The notes under the pieces: model-generated
Told to the model about the DNA's origin: nothing
The model's database searches: none
Seen by the model: the letters and a program-made list of their open reading frames with translations, nothing else
Shown: positions 1-10,430 of the stretch, piece after piece
How positions within the stretch are numbered: position 1 is the first letter of the stretch
How the letters are laid out: every line of letters begins with the position of its first letter
Translations under genes and position numbers: made by a program
Origin: Exophiala sp. HKRS030
Lineage: Eukaryota; Ascomycota; Eurotiomycetes; Chaetothyriales; Herpotrichiellaceae
Direction of reading: 5' to 3'
Length of the DNA stretch: 64,000 nt
Assembly: GCA_023897205.1 (NCBI GenBank)
Contig: JAHWDD010000006.1
Coordinates: forward strand, 496,001 to 560,000

Positions 1-1
1 G

Positions 2-1224
2 GTTGCAGTAATCGGTGCTGGCGCAACTGCGGTTCAAGTGGTGCAGGAAGTGGCCAAACAAGCCCAGCATATGACTGTTTTCATGCGAAGGCCGAGTATA
101 TGTCTTCCCATGTGTCAACGAACTCTTGGCGACCATGAACAGACCGGATGGAAGACGTACTTCGAGGCGCTGTTCCGTGACGGCAGGAAGAGCGCCACTG
201 GGTTCCCGGGACGTCAGTCACCGTTTGACGCTGTCGATGTCTCCGATGAGGATAGGGAGAGATTCCTCGAAGAGCTCTGGCGACGAGGGGCCTTCAACTA
301 TACCATGTTCAACTACCGAGACATTATGGTCAGCAAAGACTCGAATAGGCTCGTGTACGATTTCTGGCAGAAAAAGACATCTCCACGGCTGCGGGATGCC
401 AGGAAAAGAGAGCTCATGGTTCCCAAAAGTCCGCCTTACTATTTCGGGACCAAGAGGTGTCCTTTGGAGCAAGATTATTATGAAATGCTAGACCGCGACA
501 ATGTCGAGATCGCCAGCCTTGTCGAAACACCTATCCAGACCTTCAATGAGACCGGCATTATGACAGACAGGCAGAAGGACTTTGATGTCGTCATCCTGGC
601 TACCGGGTTCGACTCATTCTCTGGCTCGTAAGTGCTCTCTCCATCTTCTTTTGTGTGATCCAGGTTAGTCCGGTTTCCTTAACCCGCACCTTCTGGGCTA
701 GATTGTTCAAAATGGGTCTTCGAAGTCGAGAAGGTCAGGATATTAAAGAGATTTGGCAAGATCGAATCCGCACATACCTGGGGATGACCTTCTCTGGATT
801 TCCCAATACTTTCATGGTTTATTCACCTCAAGGTAAGCTCTCTGTTTGCTCCCTTTCGGGTGACTGTTGATCGACTCTAACTGAACAAAACCCAGCCCCT
901 TCCGCTTTGTCAAACGGTATCACCATGATCGAAATGCAAGCAGACTGGGTCACCTCAGCTATTGAGAAGCTGGAGAGAGAGGGCGTGAGTTCGTTCGAGC
1001 CTACCAAGACTGCGGAAGATGATTGGGATGCCGTTATCGAGGATTTGAACGGACCTACATTGTTTCCTTTCACTGATAGCTGGTGGAACAAAGCGAACCT
1101 CCCCGGCAAGAAGGGTCAGATGCTGACACATCCCGGAGGAATTGAGATGTATGAAAGACAGTGTTGGGAGAAGTTAGAGGGCTGGCAGGGGTTCGACTTG
1201 GTCCATCAGAAGGACGAATCTTGA
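2..1224 (+). CDS. Baeyer-Villiger-type flavin monooxygenase, 3' part (5' end outside window)
   Basis: Exons are 2-627, 702-832 and 896-1224; the open left edge gives 361 residues of an enzyme that normally has about 550-650. The fragment opens with the second Rossmann motif (GAGATAVQ, the NADPH site) and carries the ILATGFDSFSGS segment (the conserved ATG motif of this superfamily). The MTFSGFPNTFMVYSP segment is also typical of cyclohexanone/phenylacetone-type monooxygenases. Both introns restore the frame exactly: the first joins S to LFKMGLRS, the second joins SPQ to APSALSNG. The family inserts an oxygen next to a ketone using FAD, NADPH and O2, or oxidises heteroatoms. The N-terminal FAD motif and the FxGxxxHxxxW fingerprint lie outside the window, so the subclass cannot be confirmed. 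It lies on the same strand as, and directly upstream of, a Zn2Cys6 regulator at the edge of a catabolic block. Confidence 0.9.
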
Positions 1225-1748
1225 TCAACGTCGGACGTACTATTGTATGCCGCTGACATGCTGTGCTCATCCTCGTAGACCTAGCGGCGAATCGATGGGT
1301 TGATTCTATGGTCTTAACAAGACGTAGGCTCATGCAAGGCACGTTGCATTGACCTCTAGGTGCTGTGACTCCATGGATCAACATAATGAGTTCTACAGGG
1401 GCCTTAACCCGCCTAACTATAGGTAGTAATTAAAAAAGGAAGTTAATCATAGGTAACGGAGTAGCGCGAAGCAGATTGCCACCGGGGCACTAGCGTGACC
1501 GTCATTACATTGCCTTGGCAAACCCCGTCCGTCACGTGCGCGGACAAGCACATAGGCCCTAGGGCGTGATTGACCACGCGGCCTGTCAACAACTCAATAG
1601 AGACTATCTAATCTGCAAACTGATGGCCCTTCAACGACGAGAGCCTAGATCCTTCTTGATACTCGGACGGAGGAAGGAACACTAAACCCTTTGCCTATGT
1701 ATTACCACCCGATGTTAATAATCTCTCGATTCCTTAACCTGCCTTGCA
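1225..1748. promoter_or_regulatory. Upstream region of the Zn2Cys6 regulator
   Basis: This 524-base gap has no credible gene. It holds a CACGTG E-box at 1533-1538 immediately followed by CGGACAAGC at 1541-1549. The same 9-mer recurs at 7207-7215 in the divergent transporter/hydrolase promoter. A CGG-rich stretch lies near 1666 (CGGACGGAG). A regulatory role is inferred from position and motif type only. Confidence 0.4.
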
Positions 1749-4020
1749 ATGGAACCTCAGCCCTCGACACCTCGCAGAGGTCGTCCACCAAGATCTGTAA
1801 GGAATGATTGTCATACCTGTGTTGCCCGCCGGTGGAAGTGCGACCGTGTCCGTCCGCGCTGTGGAAATTGTGAGAAGTCTGGCAACACTTGCGGTGGATT
1901 TACAGTACAACTCTCCTGGCAACCAGGATTCTCCCTCGAAAAGAAGCCAGTCAAGCGGTCGATTGCACGGAGGTCTAGATGGAGGGGATATGACGACGCT
2001 TCGGGCCCACGCCAGTTGGAATTCATCAGTGAGCATCTTGTGGAATCGTCCCTCGATTATGGCGAAACTCGCGCGCCGCCCGCCCCTCGAAGTTCTTCGC
2101 AAGCAGCCAACAGGACACAGCAACGTCCGTCGTCCAATGATGAATCTACTGCTAGCAATTCTCGTCTTCCGGACATAGGTATGCCTGGTCACGAATCTGA
2201 TATGATGAACGCTCGAGCAGACCCAAGCGCGGAAGACATTTACATGTACAATGAAAACACCAGTGTGCCGGAGCCCGACAACCTCAATGAGTTGGGTGCA
2301 GAAGAATTCTATTCAGACAACGAGATTCCCATTGTAGCGGCGCCTTTGGACCTCGATGAGCCAACGTCATTCAACACGATCCTCCTGCCTTCGTCCCCGA
2401 ACTCACCAATCAACGAGCAAGAGTTCCATCTCGATCCCAATTATGTTGAAAATCAGAGCCAAGTTGGAATACCTTCTGACATGATGTTCGACTCCGAATC
2501 AACGATTGACGAGCTCGCCGATGGTCTTGATGGATCTGAGACCGTCACAAGCCCAGAGCTCTCACATCGACCTTTTGCCGCAGCCTCCATGGATATACGG
2601 GCATCGTTGTACCATTTCCTTCAAACTATTCCCCCTCGTCCTCTATATACCGGGCAGTTTGAGTGGCTGGAACCTATTTTCGAGAGGTGTAATAATTTCC
2701 CACGCATTTGAACCTTTCTGGCCAAGCATATTGACTATCGCCAGACAATAATGAGTTCTGCCTTATCCCGTTGACTTCGGACATGCCGGCGAACCCATTT
2801 CGGTCTCCCATGAACGCCTTACAAAAGTCTGGATATCTCCTACACGCCGTACTTGCTTTGGCATGTCACCACACGGACCATTCGTCGCTCAGCAGCAGCG
2901 GACGACATCAGCTTTCAGAGGCGGTAATAAATCACAGTCAAATTGCCCTTCAGTTGTTCCGCCAAGCCCTCAACAATGATAACATTATCCAAATCGCTGC
3001 CTCATTACTTGACACGATTATTACTTTATTCTCTCTGGATGTAAGCTGCTTTTCCCCCGCTCTCATCGCAAGTTGGCTCAGGAATACTCCAGGAAGCATA
3101 CTCGCTACTCGGTAGCTGGACGACGCACCTCACTGGCGCTTACAACGTCGTGCAGCTAAGTGGTGGCGTAGAGGCCTGGACGAGAAACCCTCGTACTGCG
3201 GTTCAGGTTGCACTTCTTACCTGGTGGGTCGACTTCAACCGCGATATCACAGCTCCAAGTATGTCGAAACTAAAATTAATCTTCTAGGTGGGATGCAGTG
3301 ATCAGCTTGGTCAACAGAACCCCATGCATCTTTCCCTACGAATATTTTGAATCAGTTCTGGCCTGCGCGGACGACCGATTTTTCACGTATTTTGGACTAT
3401 GCGGCTGCCCACGCAGTCTTGTGGTCCCGCTGGTTCAGCTGGCACATCTGGCAGAAGAAAAGCAAAAGTCCGCGTCTATGCGCTGGGTTTCCTTCGATGA
3501 CAGCCTCGTTTTAGAAATCGAACAGTCCCTTGAAACCTGGAGTCATAAACCCTCTGACACAGCGTTCGACGATGAAGAGAAGGTGCACCAAGATGTGGAT
3601 CGACTTCACTGTTCTGAGGCATGGCGCAACGGGCTCCTCCTCTACATCTACCGCGTGTTCCGGTGGACGCCTGGCGATAGACCTCCAGGCTGGGTGATTT
3701 ATCGCGCCAGGACTGTTTTGGATCATGCCTGTTCATGCCGTGACGACCAGTTCGTTGCTAGGCAAGCTCTACTTCCTCTATTCTTCGCAGGTTGCGAGAT
3801 GTTTGATCCCTCCGCGCGCAATACTATCAGAGAACTCTGTTCTGCCTGGCATGATCGGACTGGATATTATATGTTTGGTGGCATGATTCCCTTACTGGAA
3901 GAAGTCTGGACGGCTCAAGCCACTCATGGCCCTGAGCAAGTGTGGTGGGGTCAGATCGTGGACGTAAAAGGTCGCAAAGATTCTCAGAACTTGCTCCAGA
4001 TCCGAATTTGTTTTGGCTGA
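1749..4020 (+). CDS. Zn2Cys6 fungal transcription factor (likely local cluster regulator)
   Basis: Exons are 1749-2688, 2745-3040, 3093-3223 and 3288-4020, giving 699 residues. The N-terminus has a classical binuclear cluster with Cys at 21, 24, 31, 38, 41 and 48 (CX2CX6CX6CX2CX6C), preceded by a basic RRGRPPR stretch. An acidic, probably disordered stretch follows to about residue 280. After it comes a 'fungal specific transcription factor' helical domain with family hallmarks such as FEWLEPIFERY, LTSDMPANPFRSP, LLDTIITLFSLD, LTGAYNVVQLSGGVEAW and PCIFPYEYFESVLA. Splice sites were chosen so these blocks join in frame. At the third intron a gtggg duplication flanks the junction; the chosen sites rebuild LLTWWDAVISLV. 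It ends 34 bases from the convergent Rid-family gene. Position inside the catabolic block suggests a pathway-specific regulator; the ligand is unknown. The last dozen residues could change if a small 3' intron was missed. Confidence 0.88.
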
Positions 4021-4054
4021 TTGCCATCCTGGCCCATGATCCTTGGGACTCATT

Positions 4055-4575
4055 TCAGATATTGGATATGCTGCGGTTTGCAGCCTCTCTCGCCCCGGGC
4101 AACGCTGCGGACACACACATTTCGAATGTGCCTGCCGCAAGAGTCTCAACTCCGACCGCCACCCACGCAGGGCGATGGATGCCCATGTACTCTTTGGCCA
4201 CGGATGCCAGCAGATCGGTAACACCTTCATCCACGCCGCCAACGTGATAAGATGTCACTTTGTAGACTGAGCCCCAGATCTGGTCTGCCGTCAAACTTGG
4301 ATCGCATGCGTGGATCGACCGTTCCACGTTCTAGGACGTGACCAGGTGTCAGTTCTGACGTATCTCGGTGGACAAATTTCCTGGAGACGTACTTTGAACG
4401 CGAGCACCATTTGCTCGCGGAGGTCGACCTTCATATTCCTTTCCTCGTCCATGCCAACATGGCCTGAGGTCACGACCAGCCGAGCTCCAGCCGAGATACA
4501 GACCGCTGCCGAAAGGCCATATTTTTCTGCTATCGTCTCGTATCCTGGATAGTTGACGCAACGAATGTGAGACAT
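4055..4575 (-). CDS. Rid-family (YjgF/YER057c/UK114) protein
   Basis: Two exons, complement(4393-4575) and complement(4055-4330), give 152 residues. The start at 4575 (MSHIRCVNYPGYE) is preferred to in-frame ATGs upstream because fungal relatives begin this way. Splicing joins MVLAFK to NVERSIHACDPSLTADQIW in frame. The fold is that of small trimeric enamine/imine deaminases, which hydrolyse reactive imines made by amino-acid and amine metabolism. The segment that in canonical RidA ends in the substrate-binding Arg reads FEMCVSAAL here, so that Arg is absent; this is a divergent Rid subgroup and its activity cannot be assumed. It is convergent with the regulator and followed (on its own strand) upstream by the UNC93-like transporter. 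Beside an amine oxidase, an imine-clearing role is attractive but inferred. Confidence 0.8.
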
Positions 4576-4969
4576 CTTGCCTTTATACGCTCGGAGGGCC
4601 TCGAGGTCAACGACTTTATGCGGATATGATCTGTTCGAAGCTTCAACATTTACCATGACAGCAGCAGTCGCAGGAAGACAAGCCCTATCGCCACCACAAT
4701 GTTGTGACACGGGATATATATCTCTTAAGTTGGCATTGAACCAAGGTAGATAAGCACGTCAAGACTGGCAATTGCCTAAACCGTCCACTTACTTGATCTG
4801 TCTAGGGACTTCTCTCATCGAGTCAAAAGGCCGAGCAGAGTTCAACAAGATAGGTATCGTTGATCTCTACCTGTGCCCTAGCATACCGCTACAAGTCCAC
4901 TTCACCACCTTGCTCTGGCCTAGGGCTATAGCACTTCTGACCCACCTCAATTTGACCATGTTAGAGCAA
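4576..4969. other. Intergenic, 5' of Rid-family gene and 3' of UNC93-like gene
   Basis: About 390 bases lie between two minus-strand genes. They include a TATA-like gggatatatatctc stretch near 4712, about 140 bases upstream of the Rid start. No coding or repeat signal is seen. Confidence 0.4.
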
Positions 4970-6967
4970 CTACCGCTTTGGACTCAAGTTACCTTGCTGA
5001 TCCTCGATCTCTTCCCCACTGATGTCCACAGCATTCTCCTCCTGCTCTTTCCCGAGCTCTATTCCGTCGCCCTGGGTCACAATCTCGGCCTCGACATGCT
5101 TTGGCACAATCACGTCTGCCTCGAGGAAGTAGTTTGTGTCTTTCACACAAAACCAGGTGATTCCAAACAAAGAGGCCAAACCGACCACATAGAGGACAAA
5201 CTGAACAATCTGCTGTGTCACATATGAGACCCCTTGACCATCCATGAGAAACGCGGTCATGAGACCCAGGCTGGTAAATCCCTTGTATAGACCGGCATAG
5301 CGCGCACATTTTGCGGGCTCGTTCGTCAAGGCCCCGAGGATCCACTGTCCACAGATCTGGAAGCCGGCGTATATAATGCCGCTGAGCAGGTACAAAATGA
5401 ATCCCCAAGCGAACCTGCTATCGGTCCAGTCGACCTGTGGCGGTGGCTTGGTCCTGTCAATGTCGTTGATCTTGATAAAGACTGCCATGCTGCTGTAGGT
5501 GGCAAGGGTCACTACACCGATGATGGAGCAACCCAAAAGCCCTCGACTGCGGCGTCTCTTGATGAAACGAGTGTCCATTGCCCAGGCCAGGGCGAGAGGC
5601 AAGGGGATCATGACAAATTGGAACATGATGTTGTTCAAGGATCGTGTTCTCAGATTGAAAAAATACCCTTGGACCCATAGGTCAGATTCATGAAGAGAAG
5701 GAGGTCCACAAGGGACTTTGACAGGATCGGCTTCGACTCACCATTGATGCTGCTCATTATTGACAGAGCCATCTCCGCCACGAAGATTCCCGGCAAGAGC
5801 AGCACAATCTTTGGATCGGTGAACATTTCACCGATACCCTTGATCTCGGTCCAGGCGTCAGTAGCACGGAACACAGCGAGATGAGTACCATCGTCGCGAA
5901 CGACTTGTTCTGGTCTGGTTATGAGGAAGAACGCAATGGCGATCGAGCAGCACATGATGACGACAAAGACGGCGTACACTGGAGTTGAAACGCCGCTCGC
6001 GTCTGTCCCCTGAAAATTGATGCCAAATGCGATCAAGGATCCGACAGTACCTCCAAAGGCGGTCATGGCCCATTGGATCGTGATGTACATCGCCTTTTCT
6101 TGCTCCTCGGCATATGCAAGCTGGATAAAACCACAGGCTGTCCACAGGAAGCCGGCAGAGATCCCCAGCATCGCTCCAGCTGTCGGCATCGAGAACAGAA
6201 GAGTCAGCCACGGATTGACGCGCCGCAAAGAGGCTGCAAGCTTTTACATACCGAATAATGGAAACCATTGGTAGCCCTCACGATCAAAATACCCTATCCC
6301 GCGTCGTCAGTTCCTGGTTCTAGGGGACACCGAGAGGCCGGAAGCATATATCTTACAAAGTCCTCCAACATAGAGCGGATAGCCAATGGCTCCGATAACA
6401 CTGTGCAACCTTAGAAGGCTGTCCTAGGGGTGTTCCCGACATTCAAGCACGACGTCGACTCACAAGGTAAGCTTGGGTTTGATGAGATTCAACACTGATC
6501 CACCCAGGCATCCTGATACTGTAAACAGACCGTATAGTATGCTAATAGAGCGTATCAAGTTAGTCCATGAACTCAAAAACACATGATGAAGCCCAAGGCT
6601 TCTGGATGCATTCACGCGTTGGTGTTGGATGCCACTATCTGCGAAGATGGCTTTCCTCCACCGGCTCCAAGGCCAGTCAGAGCCAAGTAGATCCCAGGCA
6701 AACAGAAAAGGATACTATAATGACAAAAGCATATGTCTTCGTCAGCTACGTCAGGAAAACGTACCATACTCTCCACAAGAGCCGGGAAAGCTCTACCATC
6801 TCGTGGAGCTTGTTTTCAAACTGGCCAGGGAAGTATTGTGTGTGGACCACTCACCATCCGACAATCATGTTCTGGTTGAAAGGCCGATTGAGCCGCCACT
6901 TGCTTGTTGGAATGGCTACCTCAGACGTTCGCAGCGGAGCGTCCCCTGCTCTCACTGAATCCGGCAT
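4970..6967 (-). CDS. UNC93-like major facilitator transporter
   Basis: Seven exons on the minus strand: 6855-6967, 6616-6714, 6464-6541, 6357-6400, 6252-6293, 5742-6179 and 4970-5667, giving 503 residues. The first exon starts MPDSVRAGDAPL. Exon 2 reads ILFCLPGIYLALTGLGAGG, the hallmark first helix of fungal UNC93/DUF895 proteins. Later exons supply further membrane segments and the conserved SINGYFFNLRTRSLNN loop. That loop appears only if the strong GTGAGT donor at 5741 is spliced to the AAG acceptor at 5668; the open frame through this intron is spurious. The C-terminal 50 residues are polar and acidic. Such proteins are 11-12-helix plasma-membrane transporters, mostly of unknown substrate. 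It is transcribed divergently from the dimethylformamidase-like gene across a shared 691-base region. Confidence 0.87.
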
Positions 6968-7658
6968 GACGATGATGCAGCAGTCCGTTGTTCAGAATAA
7001 GGATGAGTTGAGATGATCTGTATGATCCAGCACCATCTTCGCTCAAGGGGGGAAACCTAAGGACATTTGTACCTCTTGCTGATGCTAGGGAGAGATTCAG
7101 GGACGTAATTCGACTTTTTTGCCAGACCGAGGCTCTGTGGAACAGAGATAACTGTCCATATGCCTTCCCTAGTCTCAAAGATTACATTAGCTCGGAGATA
7201 CTGATACGGACAAGCCGAGCGGGAGGGATACGGTGATCCATTTCCGTCTTACGCTCTCGCACGGGTCGCCAACTGCCCGATTAGGTCAGTTACCAAAACA
7301 GGCTTAAGACTTCTCACATACCTGGGGGATGGTGTCCCAGTAGTAAGGCACATTGATGAAACGCAAAAGCAGATATTGCGATAACACACGATGTTCATTT
7401 CTGTATCTCTGGCGAGACGGCTAGAAAGGCAAGTTCAAGAACGCGCTCAACATTGGGCACTTAAGAGTCTATGCTTCTCATTCCCGAGGTGCGAGGTCGA
7501 ACATCAGTCTGAATTTTCAGTTTCGTTGTTTACGAATACCGATGGGCTTGCACAAGTGTTGAATACACAGCCAGTTTCATCTTTTTCACAAGCACAATAG
7601 CCCGGTATATTCGTCCAAGGCATTCGTTGCTATCACTTCCACAATCCAGACATTCAAC
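6968..7658. promoter_or_regulatory. Shared divergent promoter, UNC93-like transporter / DMFase-like hydrolase
   Basis: This region separates two outward-facing gene starts (6967 minus, 7659 plus). It contains CGGACAAGCCG at 7207-7217, a CGG(N5)CCG inverted pair of the kind bound by Zn2Cys6 dimers, and its first nine bases repeat a word upstream of the local regulator (1541-1549). No credible gene is present; a 69-codon open frame at 7391 has no family features. Co-regulation of the two genes is inferred. Confidence 0.45.
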
Positions 7659-10198
7659 ATGGGTCCAACTCTCCGCGCGGTACCTGATGATTATCCTCCG
7701 GAAATTATAGGGTACGCAGAACCTTGGATCGTCAATCCTGGAGATGAGGTTGATGTTAAGGTATGTGAAGTCTTTCCTCCATTGTCTCGTTGAGAACCCC
7801 GTACCTGTAAGCTACAGCCGCTAGTGCCTGTTTCTTCGGCTTAGAACTTCTGGTGAGCCAGTGTTTCCTCTTGAACCGTGCTAGCCATCGTCCATTCCAA
7901 TTCAGCATCACCCCGACATAGCCAGCATACTGAGAACGTGATGGGTAGATCTCATGTACGGAGCCGGCGTACACGTACAAAGTCGTTCGACTGGTTCAGG
8001 GCCTTGAAGGAAAGGTATACCCGCAGAAGAAGGAGGAACAAATCACAGCAATCCCATCTAAACTGCAGGAAGGACGGTTTCAAATGGCAATTCCGGGCTC
8101 TTATGCGATTATCACAGACTCTGCCCTAACAAACACGACGAAAGACGTTAATAAGGTGCATATCTCTTTACATTTCTGCTCCTATCTTCCAGTAGCAGGG
8201 CACGATCAGTGCATCCTGTCCACCCTGGATTGCACGACCAACTCTGGGTTTGCGGTGATTCTCAACGATGCGGGAAGAGTCGATCTCGTGGTAGGCACTG
8301 GTTCTAACAAGGAACTAGTAAAGACTGGTTTTCATCCGGAAAACAAGCAATGGATCAAGCTGGAGCTATGGATTTCGCAAGCAGGTGCTCTGGACTTTGA
8401 GCTCTCCCCAATTCCCACCTTCTCTCAGAAACCACTCCAGAGTGCGTTCAGAATGACGAGCCGTCGTCTCCGTTGCCAATTTGAGCAGCCGAAGATAGCG
8501 CCTCTGATGTTTGCAGCGATGGACGCAAGGTCTGCGAATGAGTCTACGGCCCAGATATGTGCGTTCTTCAACGGTCGCATCGCGAATCCGACGATCCGGG
8601 TTTCCTCTGGTGATAACGGCGCTGGGGAGACAGTCACTGTAAAATACGACTTTGCGCGTGACGTCCACTCAAGTACCCTATTTGACACCAGTGGTAGGAG
8701 CACACTCGGGCGCGTGTTCAATAGTCCGACACGAGCAGTAACGGATCATGAATGGGATGGGAGCGAGGAAGATTGGACCAAGGCTAGTTACGGCTATGGA
8801 GCCATTCATTTCCACGAGGACGATCTTGACGATGCCGGCTGGCAGACGGATTTTCGCATCCGTGTTCCCTCTGTAGCTCGATCGGGAGCGTACTCTGTCC
8901 GTGTCGAGGCAGTCAACGGCTTGGCGATGGATGATGTTGTCTTCTTTGTGCGGCCCTCCCGAGGACCATCCGATGGAGTGAGGCGACCGAGGACTGGATT
9001 TGTCCTGTCCACCTTTACCTACCTCGCGTATGCAAATGAGCGCATGTACGACCAGTCGAAATCCTCCAAGCTGGAGCATCCAAGTCACGATTTTGCTGTG
9101 CGAAAGGATTGGCAGTTCGATCGCATGGTGAGACGTACCGACCTCGGCTTGTCTCTGTACGACGTCCACCGCGATGGGTCGGGTGTCGTTTATTCATCAC
9201 CTCGACGGCCGTTACTGAACATGAGGCCCGATTACATCCACTGGGCCCTCCACCGCCCACGCGAGTTCAGTGCCGACCTACTTATGATCGGTCTCCTGGA
9301 GCGTTTGGGAATACCCTACGATGTCCTCACGGATCACGATCTCCACATCTCGCAGCTTGAGGCCGCGGATGACAGGCTCTGTCTCGACCAGTATGATGTG
9401 CTGATCGCGGGATGTCATCCTGAATATCCGACGCTCGAGTCGTTGAACGCCTACACGTCTCACCTTTGCCGGGACGGTAGCCTTTTCTACGCCGGAGGGA
9501 ATGGATTTTATTGGGTGGCCGCACTTGGGGTAGCCACTGCCGCGAATGATACAAATCCACAGGGTCTGTTTCAAGGCTGTCTCGAAGTCCGTCGAGGGGA
9601 CCAAGGAATCCGCACATTCACACTCCCGGGAGGAGAGCGGCACTTCAGCAGTAATGGCCAGCGCGGTACGCTGTGGCGCTCGCGTGGACGGCCAGCGAAC
9701 TTGCTCGTCGGCGTAGGCAGTGCCGGTGAAGGCCTCGGCCCAGGCGTGCCATATTGTCGCACAGCCGCCAGCAAAGGTGGAGCCTATGCTTGGATCTTCG
9801 ACGGTGTAGAGGCCGATCTGATCGGCGTCGACGGCTTCGGAGGCGGCGCCAGCGGTGACGAATTTGACAAGTACGACGTCGCCAACGGCAGTCCTGCTGG
9901 TGCAGTGGTCCTGGCAACCTCGACAGGCCATTCGGATGACTTTGGCATCTTCATCGAGGATGTCGGGTTTCCGATCCAGAATACTCTGGGCAGTCAGACG
10001 CGTGAGATCAGATCGGATATGGTCTTATTTGAGGCTGTGGGCGGCGGACATGTGTTCTCTGTCGGAAGTATTAATTGGCTGTCTTGTGTGGGCTGGAATG
10101 ACTATGATAATGATGCCGCAAGGGTGACGGGGAATGTGTTGCGTGGGTTTTTGAGCAGGAAGATGCGAGGGGACATGAGGATGTGTTTTCGTATTTGA
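7659..10198 (+). CDS. N,N-dimethylformamidase large-subunit-like hydrolase
   Basis: Exons 7659-7760 and 7949-10198 give 783 residues. The first exon encodes MGPTLRAVPDDYPPEIIGYAEPW..., joined across a 188-base intron to ISCTEPAYTYKVVRLVQG. Residues about 70-200 resemble a LamG/concanavalin-like beta sandwich. Residues about 300-780 match the DMFase large-subunit C-terminal domain, with the family signatures IAGCHPEYPT near 523, YAGGNGFYW near 549 and a late VFSVGSINW block. The characterised bacterial enzyme hydrolyses dimethylformamide to dimethylamine and formate with a mononuclear iron held by Tyr, Tyr and Glu, and has a separate small subunit. No small-subunit gene is visible here. The true substrate in this fungus is unknown; a short-chain amide is the simplest guess. 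It converges with the amine oxidase 232 bases downstream, a pairing that makes sense for amide-then-amine breakdown. The rather long intron might hide an extra small exon. Confidence 0.87.
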
Positions 10199-10430
10199 AC
10201 TATGGATATGAGGCGGTGGACAAGGGAGATTTCTTATTGAGCTGGATGCGTTTTTGCAACCTGCATGGAGAATCGAATTGAAGTGGGCGGGAATCTTGGT
10301 AGATATGAAATCTATATACGAACCATGTCAAACTGTCGGCAGCACATTAGGACTCGCTAGGTTACTCGATCCATTAGGCATTGATTGCGATAACGGCGAC
10401 GAAGATTAGTCCACAATTTCACAAGGCAGA

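Noticed and set aside
5650..5741. Open frame continuing the UNC93-like exon past SSING (ESKPILSKSLVDLLLF...)
   Set aside because: The stretch lies between a strong GTGAGT donor and an in-phase AAG acceptor. Removing it restores the family motif SINGYFFNLRTRSLNN, so it is intron.
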